Assembly (NCBI GenBank): GCA_035502775.1
Contig: DATJUB010000063.1
Coordinates: 1-64,000, forward strand
DNA: 64,000 nucleotides
Direction: 5' to 3'
Source: 67-14 sp035502775
GTDB lineage: Bacteria; Actinomycetota; Thermoleophilia; Solirubrobacterales; 70-9
A program made the position numbers and the translations under genes. Shown piece after piece: positions 1-8,131 of the stretch; positions within the stretch are counted from its first letter, which is position 1; each line of letters opens with the position of its first letter. The notes below the pieces were generated by a model. It did not search any database and was not told where the DNA came from. It saw only the letters and a program-made list of their open reading frames with translations.

Positions 1-1
1 G

Positions 2-241
2 GCCGGATCAAAGATCCGGGTCACGGTCCAGGCGGTCGGTGGTGACAGGCCCCGCTGGGACTTCGACACCGTCGACAACGGCAAGACGAAGAACACCGTC
101 TGGCTCGGTGGCAAGAAAGCCTCCAGGCTCGTGCTCCCGATCGTCAAGGGCGCAACCGCCGAAGGTAACCCCCTGCCCCCACCGACCGCACTTCGCGGCC
201 AGCCCAGCCGGGACTACACACCCGCCACAAACGGAGGCTGA
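2..241 (+). CDS. CocE/X-Pro dipeptidyl-peptidase-like protein, C-terminal fragment
   Basis: The window opens inside this gene; 79 codons are read before a TGA. The fragment closely matches the end of the neighbouring minus-strand peptidase gene: both carry AGSKIR, a W-D-F triad, LVLPV/LVLPI, then PTALRGQPSR followed by a Tyr-Pro-rich tail ending in NGG. In CocE/NonD hydrolases this part is the C-terminal jelly-roll domain. The two genes therefore converge as paralogues. The N-terminal catalytic part lies outside the window, so activity cannot be judged. Confidence 0.8.
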   Translation, partial: AGSKIRVTVQAVGGDRPRWDFDTVDNGKTKNTVWLGGKKASRLVLPIVKGATAEGNPLPPPTALRGQPSRDYTPATNGG

Positions 242-277
242 ACCCGAGTCCCCGGACGGATGGGAGCGAATGAATCA

Positions 278-309
278 CGGACGGTCACGGCTCGCCCCGT
301 GACCGTCCG
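278..309. terminator. Bidirectional hairpin terminator between convergent peptidase genes
   Basis: A perfect 13-bp inverted repeat (CGGACGGTCACGG and its complement) with a 6-nt loop sits between the two convergent stop codons. There is no long T-run on either side, so termination efficiency is uncertain, but position and stem strength fit a shared terminator. Confidence 0.6.
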
Positions 310-330
310 TATTCGCAACCACCGTCCGGG

Positions 331-2883
331 TCAGCCACCGTTGCCCGCGGGGACGTAGGCCCGGCTGGGCTGGCCGCGCAGGGCGGTCGGTTCCGGCAGC
401 GGGGTGCCCTGGGCGGTCTGGTTCGGGATGACCGGCAGCACCAGCTTCGATGGGATCGCGCCGCCGAGACCGATCGTGTTGGTCGTCTGGCCCTTCTCGA
501 TCGTGGCGAAATCCCAGATCGTCCGGTCACCGCCCGGGGCCTGGATGTTGATCCGGATCTTCGAGCCGGCACGGAAGACGTGCGCGGCCGGGAAGATCTG
601 GACCCGGGTGTAGTTGTACTTGCCCTTCTTGAGCGGGGCGCCGTCCTGCTTCAGCCAGGTCTGGACCGGATCGTTCGGAGTCGACTTCTCCGGGTCGATC
701 TTCCGGTGCGAGGCCCGGAGCCAGCCGTTCTGCACGTAGGTCTCCTTGCCATCGGGCCTGACCTCGGTCAGCGTCACCTGCAGGTCCGTGTTCGCCGCAC
801 TCGACTTCAGATACAGGTCGAGGCTGGACGGACCGGCGATGAACGTGTCCTCACCGAGGGCACCTGTCATGAACCCGAGTCCCTTGCCATCGGCGAGCGG
901 CTGCCATTGGTAGGGAGGCTGGGCGAGCCAGGAATCGTTCTGGGCGTTCTCCCCGAGGGTCCGGGCCGGGCGGGCCTTGGGATCGGAGAGGTACCGGGCC
1001 GAGGAATCCTTGGCGGGTTTCGACGACGTCAGCGTGCCGCCGTCACCCAGGTACCAGGTGGTCGGTTTCAGGCTCGGCACCGGCCAGTCGGAGAACTGCG
1101 TATCCCACTTGGCGCCGATCGCTCCGGGCTGTCCCAGGATCGCGGCGCCGTTGTCCATCATCACCCGGATCCGGGGATTGCTCTGGCGGAAGTCCGCCCT
1201 GGCCCGCTTCAGCTCAGCCGGCGTGTCGAGCCAGAGCCCGTACTTGGTCGGAGTGATCGGCAGTGCCGCCGACGACGCCACCGCCTGGTAGAGCACAGGT
1301 GAGAGCGTGGTCACGAGCGGGTTCAGCCGGGGCACCCTGCCGTTGCCGACGAACAGGTTGAGGAAGTCGGTCATCCCGGTGAAGGTGCTCGGGCCGAGCG
1401 AGTCGACGTGGACCCCGTTCTGCATCGTGACCCAGACGTCAGGGTTCGACTTCGGCAGGTTCTGGACCGCCTCGGTCCAGTGGCCGCCTGTCTGCTCGTC
1501 CTGGAACGCGCCGACCATGAAGACCGGCACGTCGACGTTCTTCAGCCAGGCACCCGGCGAACGCTTCTCGAAGAGACCCGGGGTCCGGTACGGGTTCGTC
1601 TCGATCAGGTGGTTGTAGTCCCTGGTCTGGAGCCGCATCGTCTGGTTCGCCAGGCAGTGCTGCTTCTGCTCCTCGCGAAGCGCCGGATCGGACACCTGCG
1701 GATCGCCGTTGGTGCTCATCTCCCTCGCCCAGGGCTGGCCGCCCTCGGGCGCGGGCTCGGCGTCTTCGGCCCGTTCGGTGATCCAGCTGTAGGCGAAGCC
1801 GTTGTTGAAGATGCCGCCCGGGAATCCGGTGCCGTAATAGACGTCATCGGTCACCGACAGCGGCGCGACCGCGGCCAGGTTCGGCGGCTGCGTGCCGGCC
1901 GTGAACAGCTGGGTGATCCCCGAGAAGGAGATGCCGCCCATGCCGACCTTGCCCTGGACCCAGTCCTGCGCGGCCACCGTCTCGATCGCGTCGTAGCCGT
2001 CGTAGGTGGTCGGCCAGCCGAACAGGTCGAAGGCACCGCCCGAGCAGCCGGAACCGCGCATCTGCACGCTGACGGTCGCGAAATCGGTGAGCGGCCCGAT
2101 CAGGCCGCCGACCGCGGTCGAGCTGGCCGGAGCGAGATCGTCCTTCTGCCCGGCCGCACCGCCGACGAAGGCCGCGAGCAGATCGTGCGGGGCCGCGGTC
2201 TGGTAGCCGGAGTACTCGATGAAGGTCGGGAAAGGTCCCTGCGAGAGCGAGGTCTTGCCCATCGGCAGCCGCACCGTCATCGCGAGTTCGGTGCCGTCCC
2301 GCATGGTCACGTAATTGAGACCGGCCTTCAGTTCCTTGTTCTCATAGAAGGCGGCCGGCGGATTCTCGCCCGGCTTCAGGGTCTGGAACTTCGGCGTGCT
2401 CTGACCGACGGTGACCGTGCGCTTGCGCTTCAGGCGCTTCAGGCAGGCCCTGCGCTTCGCCTTCTTCTCGATCCTCTTGCACTTCTTCAGGGCCTTCTTC
2501 CTGACCTTGGGCTTGATCCTCTTCCTGCCGGTGGGGGTGCGAACGGTGAAGGTCGCGCCGGGGGTCACGTCGTAGAAGATGAACGAGCCGTAGGAGTCGG
2601 CCTTGCCGGTGCGCACGATCCTGCCCTTCGAATTGACCAGGAGGAGCTTCGTGCCCGGGGTCGCGCCCTTGACGAAGGCGTCACCGACACTGCCGCCGGC
2701 GGTGTACGGCGCCGCCGACGTGACCTTCGGTGCCACCTTGAACTTCGGCTTCTTTTTCTTCTTGGCCGATTGCCCCTGCTTCGCGGGCTGGGCGGTGGCG
2801 GTCGACGCGACCGCTCCTCCGATCAGAGCGAGCCCGACGACGGTCGCGGCCAAAGCGGTCAGATACACGCGGATGCTTTTCAT
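331..2883 (-). CDS. Secreted CocE/NonD-family X-Pro dipeptidyl-peptidase (S15-like hydrolase)
   Basis: An 850-residue exported alpha/beta-hydrolase. Residues 1-31 form a signal peptide with a basic start and a hydrophobic core. A Lys-rich segment follows at 41-48, and a Cys-bracketed Lys/Arg-rich patch at about 130-156. The catalytic domain starts near 180. The nucleophile motif is GISFSG with Ser319, preceded by a GSGCSGG oxyanion-side motif typical of CocE; the acid and His are probably in the later D-E-Q-T and GVHVDS segments. The C-terminal jelly-roll domain is present. Family members hydrolyse X-Pro peptides or ester/acyl substrates; the substrate here is unknown. A paralogue lies convergently at the left edge. 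Confidence 0.85.
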   Translation of the reverse strand: MKSIRVYLTALAATVVGLALIGGAVASTATAQPAKQGQSAKKKKKPKFKVAPKVTSAAPYTAGGSVGDAFVKGATPGTKLLLVNSKGRIVRTGKADSYGSFIFYDVTPGATFTVRTPTGRKRIKPKVRKKALKKCKRIEKKAKRRACLKRLKRKRTVTVGQSTPKFQTLKPGENPPAAFYENKELKAGLNYVTMRDGTELAMTVRLPMGKTSLSQGPFPTFIEYSGYQTAAPHDLLAAFVGGAAGQKDDLAPASSTAVGGLIGPLTDFATVSVQMRGSGCSGGAFDLFGWPTTYDGYDAIETVAAQDWVQGKVGMGGISFSGITQLFTAGTQPPNLAAVAPLSVTDDVYYGTGFPGGIFNNGFAYSWITERAEDAEPAPEGGQPWAREMSTNGDPQVSDPALREEQKQHCLANQTMRLQTRDYNHLIETNPYRTPGLFEKRSPGAWLKNVDVPVFMVGAFQDEQTGGHWTEAVQNLPKSNPDVWVTMQNGVHVDSLGPSTFTGMTDFLNLFVGNGRVPRLNPLVTTLSPVLYQAVASSAALPITPTKYGLWLDTPAELKRARADFRQSNPRIRVMMDNGAAILGQPGAIGAKWDTQFSDWPVPSLKPTTWYLGDGGTLTSSKPAKDSSARYLSDPKARPARTLGENAQNDSWLAQPPYQWQPLADGKGLGFMTGALGEDTFIAGPSSLDLYLKSSAANTDLQVTLTEVRPDGKETYVQNGWLRASHRKIDPEKSTPNDPVQTWLKQDGAPLKKGKYNYTRVQIFPAAHVFRAGSKIRINIQAPGGDRTIWDFATIEKGQTTNTIGLGGAIPSKLVLPVIPNQTAQGTPLPEPTALRGQPSRAYVPAGNGG

Positions 2884-3060
2884 CCTGGTCCCTCGTCCCC
2901 TTTTTCTCAGTCCCCACGAGCGCCCTTCACGGTGAATCCGTGGAGAAAGTCACTTGATGCGAAGAGCCTATACGAAAATCCGGACGACTATGAACACAGA
3001 GGTTCTTGACGAACATAAATTCCTCGAAACGCGAGAATCCCTCATCCACCGCCGTTTTGC

Positions 3061-4659
3061 TCAGGGACGGTCTGTGTAAAGGCCGTGAAACCCGAAGGGA
3101 ATGTGGTGTGGAACCTCGGCCCGCGCGATCTCCTCCATCGACCGCGCGTCGAGTACGACCAGGCCGGACCGGCGCCTGATTCCGTCGAGCACCACCGAGA
3201 GCACGACCCCGTCATCCTCACGCCGCGCCCCGGGCCGGGGCACGAAGACCGGCTCGCCCGGATAGACACCGCGCTCGCGCCATATCTTCGACTCGCCCCG
3301 CTTCACGTCCGCCTTGACCAGCTGGTCGATGAATCCGCTGCCACGGCCCTTCAGGCCGACCCCGTAGGCGTACCTGTAGGGGCGAGCGTTGACCGCGTCA
3401 TAGTTCTTCTGCGGCAGCTCGAAGACGGCCTCGATCAGGTCGCGCTGGGTCATCTTCCCGCTTGAGGGATCGGCCTCGAGCCGGCGGTAGCGCGCCTGCG
3501 GCACCTTGTTCTCCCGCCTGATCCTCTTCAGATAGAGCGCCTCGATCACCCCCGCGTCCTCGTGGGCGCAGACGTCGATCACGACCTTGCCGCCACGGTC
3601 GTAGGCGTTGATGTGATGGAAGGCGAAGAACGGGTCGGTCTCGATCGTCGCCGCCACTCCTCCCCGGACACGATCCACCAGGATGACCTGTGACGGCAGT
3701 TCGGGATGCCACTCGTAGTTGGTGATGATCGGGCCGCGATCGGGTCCGAGGAACTTCGCCAGATTGAAGTTCCAGGGCTGGGTCACGACCACGACGTAGC
3801 GGCGGGTAAGGCCGAAGGAGTGGAGATAGCCGGGTGATGCCTGCGGGATGAAGGCCAGCTCGCGTCGTTTGCCGCGCCTCTCCGAAACGATGCGAAGCCC
3901 GCTCGGAGGCACGAGCTCGACCTCATACGAGAATCGCTCACCGGTCGCCGGATCGAAGTGCGGGTGGGCGGTCCCCAGCCTGCCCTGCATCGAGTCGCCA
4001 CCGACCCCGAGCGTCTTCAGGAACTTCGGGTTGAACCGGACCGGGATCGGAATCTCGGTGTGGGCGCGAAACCGGCCGGCGAGCCGCTCGATCGAGACGT
4101 TGGCGTTCGGCACCCTGCCGAGCACCGGCAGGGACGAGACGCCGGAGAAGATCTGGCGGCAGGGGTCGGGTGCCGGATCTGTCGCCAGTTCCGAATACTT
4201 GATCCGCCCCTCCCGCTTCCAGGCGGTGTAGGCGCTGGAACGCAGAAAGCGATTGCGGTAGCTGACCCGTCCGCCGGTGAAGGCGAAGGCGTGCAGCATC
4301 GCCAGCCCGTCGAACCAGTGGTTGAAGGATTCCTCGCCGATCTCGAACAGCGCCGGACCGTTTCTGAGCAGGGTGCCGGTGAGCCACCGGGGCAACCGGC
4401 CCTCGACCTCGAGGTCGGGCAGGTAGGTCTCGGCTTTGAGGGACTTGAAACCGAGGTTGAAGCCGGGACGCTTCTTCGGCGATGCCGCCGGCGCTTCGGC
4501 GATGCCGAGCGGGCCGCCCGGCGCGAGCACACCGGCGACGGCGAGCCCTGCCGCCGTCCTCGATCCATCGCGTAACAGTTCGCGCCGCGTTCTCTCCACT
4601 CGGTCCTCTCCCTCGATGACCCTGGTGCGCACTATATCTCCGGAACCGGTGATCCTCAT
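3061..4659 (-). CDS. Carotenoid oxygenase (RPE65/CCD) family protein
   Basis: A 532-residue member of the non-haem iron carotenoid cleavage oxygenases, which bind Fe(II) through four His residues on a seven-bladed propeller. Candidate ligands lie in TAHPHFDP, YLHSFGLT, FAFHHINAYD and the C-terminal PFGFHGLY, spaced as in the family. The N-terminus holds a twin-arginine-like RRELL segment followed by an Ala/Gly-rich hydrophobic stretch (about residues 26-55), so export is possible, which is unusual for this family. The first ATG is used; a start nearer the RR motif is equally possible. The substrate (carotenoid, stilbene or lignin-type) cannot be told from sequence. Confidence 0.85.
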   Translation of the reverse strand: MRITGSGDIVRTRVIEGEDRVERTRRELLRDGSRTAAGLAVAGVLAPGGPLGIAEAPAASPKKRPGFNLGFKSLKAETYLPDLEVEGRLPRWLTGTLLRNGPALFEIGEESFNHWFDGLAMLHAFAFTGGRVSYRNRFLRSSAYTAWKREGRIKYSELATDPAPDPCRQIFSGVSSLPVLGRVPNANVSIERLAGRFRAHTEIPIPVRFNPKFLKTLGVGGDSMQGRLGTAHPHFDPATGERFSYEVELVPPSGLRIVSERRGKRRELAFIPQASPGYLHSFGLTRRYVVVVTQPWNFNLAKFLGPDRGPIITNYEWHPELPSQVILVDRVRGGVAATIETDPFFAFHHINAYDRGGKVVIDVCAHEDAGVIEALYLKRIRRENKVPQARYRRLEADPSSGKMTQRDLIEAVFELPQKNYDAVNARPYRYAYGVGLKGRGSGFIDQLVKADVKRGESKIWRERGVYPGEPVFVPRPGARREDDGVVLSVVLDGIRRRSGLVVLDARSMEEIARAEVPHHIPFGFHGLYTDRP

Positions 4660-4673
4660 CCGGTGACGATCAC

Positions 4674-4704
4674 TTGACCCTCATTTCAAGATATGTTGAA
4701 ATGA
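4674..4704 (+). promoter_or_regulatory. Promoter with 9-bp inverted-repeat operator for the VOC-ArsR operon
   Basis: TCATTTCAA (4681-4689) and TTGAAATGA (4696-4704) form a perfect 9-bp inverted repeat with a 6-bp spacer. A TTGACC -35-like box (4674-4679) lies 17 bp before a weak -10-like TGAAAT (4697-4702), which ends 6 nt before the ATG at 4709. The palindrome covers the core promoter. It is a natural binding site for the ArsR-type protein encoded second in the operon; that pairing is inferred. Confidence 0.6.
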
Positions 4705-4708
4705 AAGG

Positions 4709-5053
4709 ATGAACGAGTACGCGAATGGAAGCCTCGCCCATTTCGACATCTGCGGCCCCGACGAAAGCGTTCTGCACGCCTTCTACGGCGGGGTGCTCGG
4801 CTGGGAGATCGAATCGAAAGGACCCGGCTACGCGCTGGTCACACCGCCGGCCGGCGAGACCAGTGGCTCGATCACGGAGGGCGACACACCCGGCGTGGTT
4901 CTCGGCGTCGTCGTGGAAGACCTCGCGGCCACCCTCGAGCGGGTCCTTGAACTCGGCGGTGAAGTGACGATGGAGCCGGTCGACAACGGCTGGGTCACCA
5001 AGGCGGGCGTGAACGATCCGGCCGGGAACCCGCTCTCCCTGATCCAGAAGTGA
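4709..5053 (+). CDS. VOC (glyoxalase/bleomycin-resistance) family protein
   Basis: A 114-residue single-domain vicinal-oxygen-chelate protein. It begins with an HFDI segment (metal-ligand position of the first beta-alpha-beta-beta-beta unit) and ends with the characteristic DPAGNPLSLIQ motif. A GVVLGVVVEDLAATLERV stretch matches the second unit. Such proteins act as lyases, dioxygenases or drug-binding proteins; this one cannot be assigned a substrate. It is the first gene of a two-gene operon with an ArsR-type regulator, whose start codon overlaps this stop by 4 nt. Confidence 0.8.
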   Translation: MNEYANGSLAHFDICGPDESVLHAFYGGVLGWEIESKGPGYALVTPPAGETSGSITEGDTPGVVLGVVVEDLAATLERVLELGGEVTMEPVDNGWVTKAGVNDPAGNPLSLIQK

Positions 5054-5319
5054 AAGACGAGCGGGAGCTCGACGAGCTCCTGCGGGCACTTGCCCATCCG
5101 GCACGCCGCCGGATCGTCGCGCTGACGGCGGACCGGAGCCGCACCGCCGGAGAGCTCGCCGAAGCGACCGGTCTCTCGGCACCGGCCACATCCGAGCACC
5201 TCAAGGTTCTGCGCAAAACCGGCCTGGTGATCTGCCGGATCGACGGCAGGTTCCGGATCTACGAAAGTGGTCCGGGAGCCGTCGAGCGGGTCGTCAACGC
5301 TCTCGAGCGTCTCCGCTGA
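5050..5319 (+). CDS. ArsR/SmtB-family winged-helix regulator
   Basis: An 89-residue HTH protein. LRALAHPARRRIVAL and the recognition-helix region SAPATSEHLKVLRKTGLV are diagnostic for ArsR-type repressors, and the wing reads RIDGRFRIY. The GTG start overlaps the upstream TGA (GTGA), so translation is coupled to the VOC gene. No CxC metal site is seen, so the inducer is probably not a thiol-bound metal. It most likely binds the inverted repeat at 4681-4704 and represses its own operon. Confidence 0.85.
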   Translation: MKDERELDELLRALAHPARRRIVALTADRSRTAGELAEATGLSAPATSEHLKVLRKTGLVICRIDGRFRIYESGPGAVERVVNALERLR

Positions 5320-5351
5320 GGTCCGGCGGAACGAAGGACGGGCGGGCGGCG

Positions 5352-5774
5352 CTAGACGATGGTGAGCTTGTCGAGCCCGCCGCCGATCTGACGGATCAGG
5401 ACCTTGGCGATCACGAAATCCAGTCCGGGCAGGGCCGTTCCGATCTCGATCCTCCAGTCCATGTGAGTGCCGGACTCCGTCGGCGTCAAGGTGACCACGC
5501 CGACGTGATGATTGAGCGGGGTTCCCTTGGTCACCCTGTACTCGATCATCTCGTCCGGAACCGACTTGGTGACCGTCTCCTCGAAGGCGGGCACCGGCCC
5601 CGGCGGCTTCAGGCGGCGGGCCGAACCGACGCCGTTGCGGGTGCCGTCGGTTCCGTCGCTCAGGCGGGTGACCTTCGCGCCGAGCACCCCGCCGAGGTTC
5701 TCGTGCTCGGAGAGGAAAGCGAAGACGCGGTCCGGCGGAAGGTCAAAGTCCTTTTCGAATCGCATCCTTTGCAT
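5352..5774 (-). CDS. SRPBCC (START-like) domain protein
   Basis: A roughly 140-residue protein of the polyketide-cyclase/START-like fold. The N-terminus FEKDFDLPPDRVFAFLSEHENL is typical of this family, followed by beta strands and a C-terminal helix (FVIAKVLIRQIGGGLDKL). These helix-grip proteins bind hydrophobic ligands. The ATG at 5774 is preferred over an upstream TTG. It faces the ArsR gene convergently. Specific role unknown. Confidence 0.7.
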   Translation of the reverse strand: MQRMRFEKDFDLPPDRVFAFLSEHENLGGVLGAKVTRLSDGTDGTRNGVGSARRLKPPGPVPAFEETVTKSVPDEMIEYRVTKGTPLNHHVGVVTLTPTESGTHMDWRIEIGTALPGLDFVIAKVLIRQIGGGLDKLTIV

Positions 5775-5824
5775 GGCGCGATTCAATCACAGGGTCGAGA
5801 TACCGAGCACCGGCCGCCGAACGC

Positions 5825-6205
5825 TCAGCTCAGCAGCGTCTCCACTTCGGCGTCCACGGCCACGATCCGGTTCTCCCGATCGACATGAACCACCACCGGC
5901 CGGTACTCCTCAAGCTCGGCCGGCTCGTACGAGCCGTAGGAGATCACGATCACCGTGTCACCGCGATGAACCAGGCGTGCGGCCGCGCCGTTGACCTTCA
6001 TCTCACCGCCGCCGCGCTCGCCGGCGATCGTGTAGGTGTCGAAGCGCTCGCCGTTGTCGACGTCGACCACGCTGACCTTCTCACCGGCCAGGATGTCGGC
6101 CGCCTCCAGCAGCTCGGGATCGACCGTGAGCGAACCCACGTAGTGGAGATCGCAGTCGGTCACCGTCGCGCGGTGGATCTTCGATTTCAGCATCGTGCGC
6201 CGCAT
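5825..6205 (-). CDS. panD: Aspartate 1-decarboxylase proenzyme
   Basis: PanD makes beta-alanine from L-aspartate for pantothenate and CoA synthesis, using a pyruvoyl group formed by self-cleavage. The cleavage motif HYVGSLTVD places Gly24-Ser25 exactly as in characterised PanD when translation starts at ATG 6205. That start has an AAGGAG Shine-Dalgarno at 6212-6217, so the longer upstream reading is rejected. Conserved GERGGGEMKVNGAAARL and GDTVIVISYG segments complete the double-psi barrel. The gene follows the hotdog-like gene by 14 nt. Length (126 aa) is normal. Confidence 0.95.
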   Translation of the reverse strand: MRRTMLKSKIHRATVTDCDLHYVGSLTVDPELLEAADILAGEKVSVVDVDNGERFDTYTIAGERGGGEMKVNGAAARLVHRGDTVIVISYGSYEPAELEEYRPVVVHVDRENRIVAVDAEVETLLS

Positions 6206-6219
6206 GGATGTCTCCTTGG

Positions 6220-6963
6220 TCAACTTCGGTGAGGGGCCGGAGACCGGAAGGATAGGTGGATCCCGGATCTACCGCCGGTCTCCACCAGGAGGGCGTCACC
6301 GACCGCGAGAACGTCGCCCTCGGCCGAGAGCAGGGACGCCCCCGCGAACCGCTTGCGCCCCTCCGATCCGAGAGGCCAGGCGATCACGACGGTCAGCTCG
6401 CCGGCCCGTGGCCTCCTCCGGATCTCGACCTTCTGCCTGACCAGAAAGGAGGTCACCATCTCGTCGGTGTAGATCGCGAAATAGGTCGGACAGTCGAGCA
6501 CCGCCCAGATGAACTCCTCACGCACCAGCCCCGATTCGTCGGCGGTCCAGTCCGGCGGCGTCCAGGGTGAGGCCGCGAGATCGCGGCCGGGCACGCTGCC
6601 GGCGAAGACCCCGAGCGAATCGTGCCGTCCGCGGCCGCAGACGAAGCATTGGCTGAACATGCCCTCGGCGGGCGCGATGTAGCCCTCGCTCGCCAGGCGG
6701 GCCGTGTCCGGATCGACCGGCGGCGGGATCTCCAGGTCGACCGGACCCGACCGATCTGCGGTCGCGACCAGGGTGTCGCCGCTCGTGATCCGGACTCCGT
6801 CTCCGTCGGGTTCGACATTCAGCTGGGTGTCCAGGGGCACCGGGGCGCGCAGCGAGACCTCGACCGGACCCTCCAGGCAAGTGGCGGCGATCCCCGAGAA
6901 ATACCCGCCGTTGCCACTTCCGATCGGTCCGTTGAACCTGTCCGCGACCAGTATCTGATCCAT
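6220..6963 (-). CDS. Hotdog-fold thioesterase-like protein
   Basis: A 247-residue protein that looks like two hotdog halves. The first contains FNGPIGSGNGGYFSG near residues 9-23, the long-helix region; the second begins after a CFVCGRGRHDSLG motif near 106-118. Such tandem hotdog proteins act as acyl-CoA thioesterases or dehydratases, and the CFVCG motif recurs in uncharacterised members. Substrate is unknown. It lies directly upstream of panD on the same strand, so the two are probably co-transcribed. Confidence 0.55.
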   Translation of the reverse strand: MDQILVADRFNGPIGSGNGGYFSGIAATCLEGPVEVSLRAPVPLDTQLNVEPDGDGVRITSGDTLVATADRSGPVDLEIPPPVDPDTARLASEGYIAPAEGMFSQCFVCGRGRHDSLGVFAGSVPGRDLAASPWTPPDWTADESGLVREEFIWAVLDCPTYFAIYTDEMVTSFLVRQKVEIRRRPRAGELTVVIAWPLGSEGRKRFAGASLLSAEGDVLAVGDALLVETGGRSGIHLSFRSPAPHRS

Positions 6964-7022
6964 CGAATCAGCCTATGGCCGAAGCACGCGGGCCGCAACC
7001 GCTCCGGTGCCCCTGCCCCTGA

Positions 7023-8015
7023 TCAGAGCAGGTCGGCCCGCAGATCCTCCGGCGAGCGCGGCGAGAGCAGCCCGGGCGCGATGTCGAACACGGTCTTCGC
7101 GCCGTGATCGCCGGCGGCGGACAGCCGGTGGGCCGCCCTCGCGTAGGCGACCAGGACGCTGGCGGTGAAGCCGGGATTGTCCTCGAGCGTGAGGCCGTAC
7201 TCGATCAGCTGGCGGTGCTGCCCGCCACTATCACCGGAGCGCAGCACGAATCCACCGTGCGGCATCGCCGAGTGGTCCCGGGCGAGCTCCTCGGCCGAGA
7301 TGAAATTGACGGTGGTGTCGTACTGGTCGAAGTAGTGGGGCATGTTCACGATCTCGTCCCGCACCCGCTCCTCGTCCGCGCCCGACTCGAGCACCACGAA
7401 GCATTCACGGGTGTGCTTCTCACGGGTGGTCAGCTCCGATCCACCGCCGGCCCGTGCCGCATCCACGGCCGACTCGACCGGCAGCGTGTACTGCACCGCC
7501 CCGGCGACACCGGGAACCCGGCGCACCGCGTCGGAATGTCCCTGGCTGAGGCCACGGCCCCAGAAGGTGTGGGTTTCCCCGTCGGGCAGGATGGCCTCCC
7601 CGAAGAGGCGGTTGATCGAGAACACTCCGGGGTCCCATCCGGTCGAGATCACGGCGGTCTTGCCGGCCGCCCGGGCCGCGGCGTCGACCGCGGCGTGGTA
7701 CTCGGGGATCCGGGCATGCGTGTCGAAACTGTCGACCGTGTTGAACATCGCGGCCAGCTCGGGACCCTGCTGCGGCAGGTCCTCCTTCGAGCCGCTGCAG
7801 AGGATCATCACGTCGATCCCGTCGGCGTGGTCGGCGAGCGAACCCCAACCGAACACTTTCGTTTCGGCAAACGCGGGGGTGACGCTCTCGGGTGCCCTGC
7901 GGGTGAAGACCCCGGCCACGGTCATGTCCGGGTTCTTGGCGAGGGCCGCCTCCGTGCCCCGCCCGAGGTTGCCGTATCCGGCGATGCCGATTCGAATTCT
8001 CTCGCTCATGCTCAC
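7023..8015 (-). CDS. ddh: meso-Diaminopimelate D-dehydrogenase
   Basis: A 330-residue NADPH-dependent enzyme that makes meso-diaminopimelate from tetrahydrodipicolinate in one step, feeding lysine and peptidoglycan synthesis. The N-terminus IRIGIAGYGNLGRGTE is the Rossmann nucleotide-binding loop. FTRRAPE, CSGSKEDLP, NTVDSFDTH, STGWDPGVFSINR and the GRGLSQGHSDAVRR segment are all signature parts of Ddh. Length fits the family. Two nearby Met codons (8015 and 8009) could serve as start. Confidence 0.93.
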   Translation of the reverse strand: MSMSERIRIGIAGYGNLGRGTEAALAKNPDMTVAGVFTRRAPESVTPAFAETKVFGWGSLADHADGIDVMILCSGSKEDLPQQGPELAAMFNTVDSFDTHARIPEYHAAVDAAARAAGKTAVISTGWDPGVFSINRLFGEAILPDGETHTFWGRGLSQGHSDAVRRVPGVAGAVQYTLPVESAVDAARAGGGSELTTREKHTRECFVVLESGADEERVRDEIVNMPHYFDQYDTTVNFISAEELARDHSAMPHGGFVLRSGDSGGQHRQLIEYGLTLEDNPGFTASVLVAYARAAHRLSAAGDHGAKTVFDIAPGLLSPRSPEDLRADLL

Positions 8016-8131
8016 TTCCTCACGCCGATACCAGCGTCCTAGTGTTTCGGAACGCGGTCCGGCGATCGGGCCCCGCGGTTGTGCTCCGTCTTGCCCCCGG
8101 ATTATCCCAGTGCCACCGATCGGGCGGCGAG

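Noticed and set aside
1408..3009. Long plus-strand frame opposite the CocE-type gene
   Set aside because: Arg/Gly/Leu-rich shadow of a high-GC gene, with no domain and no ribosome site.
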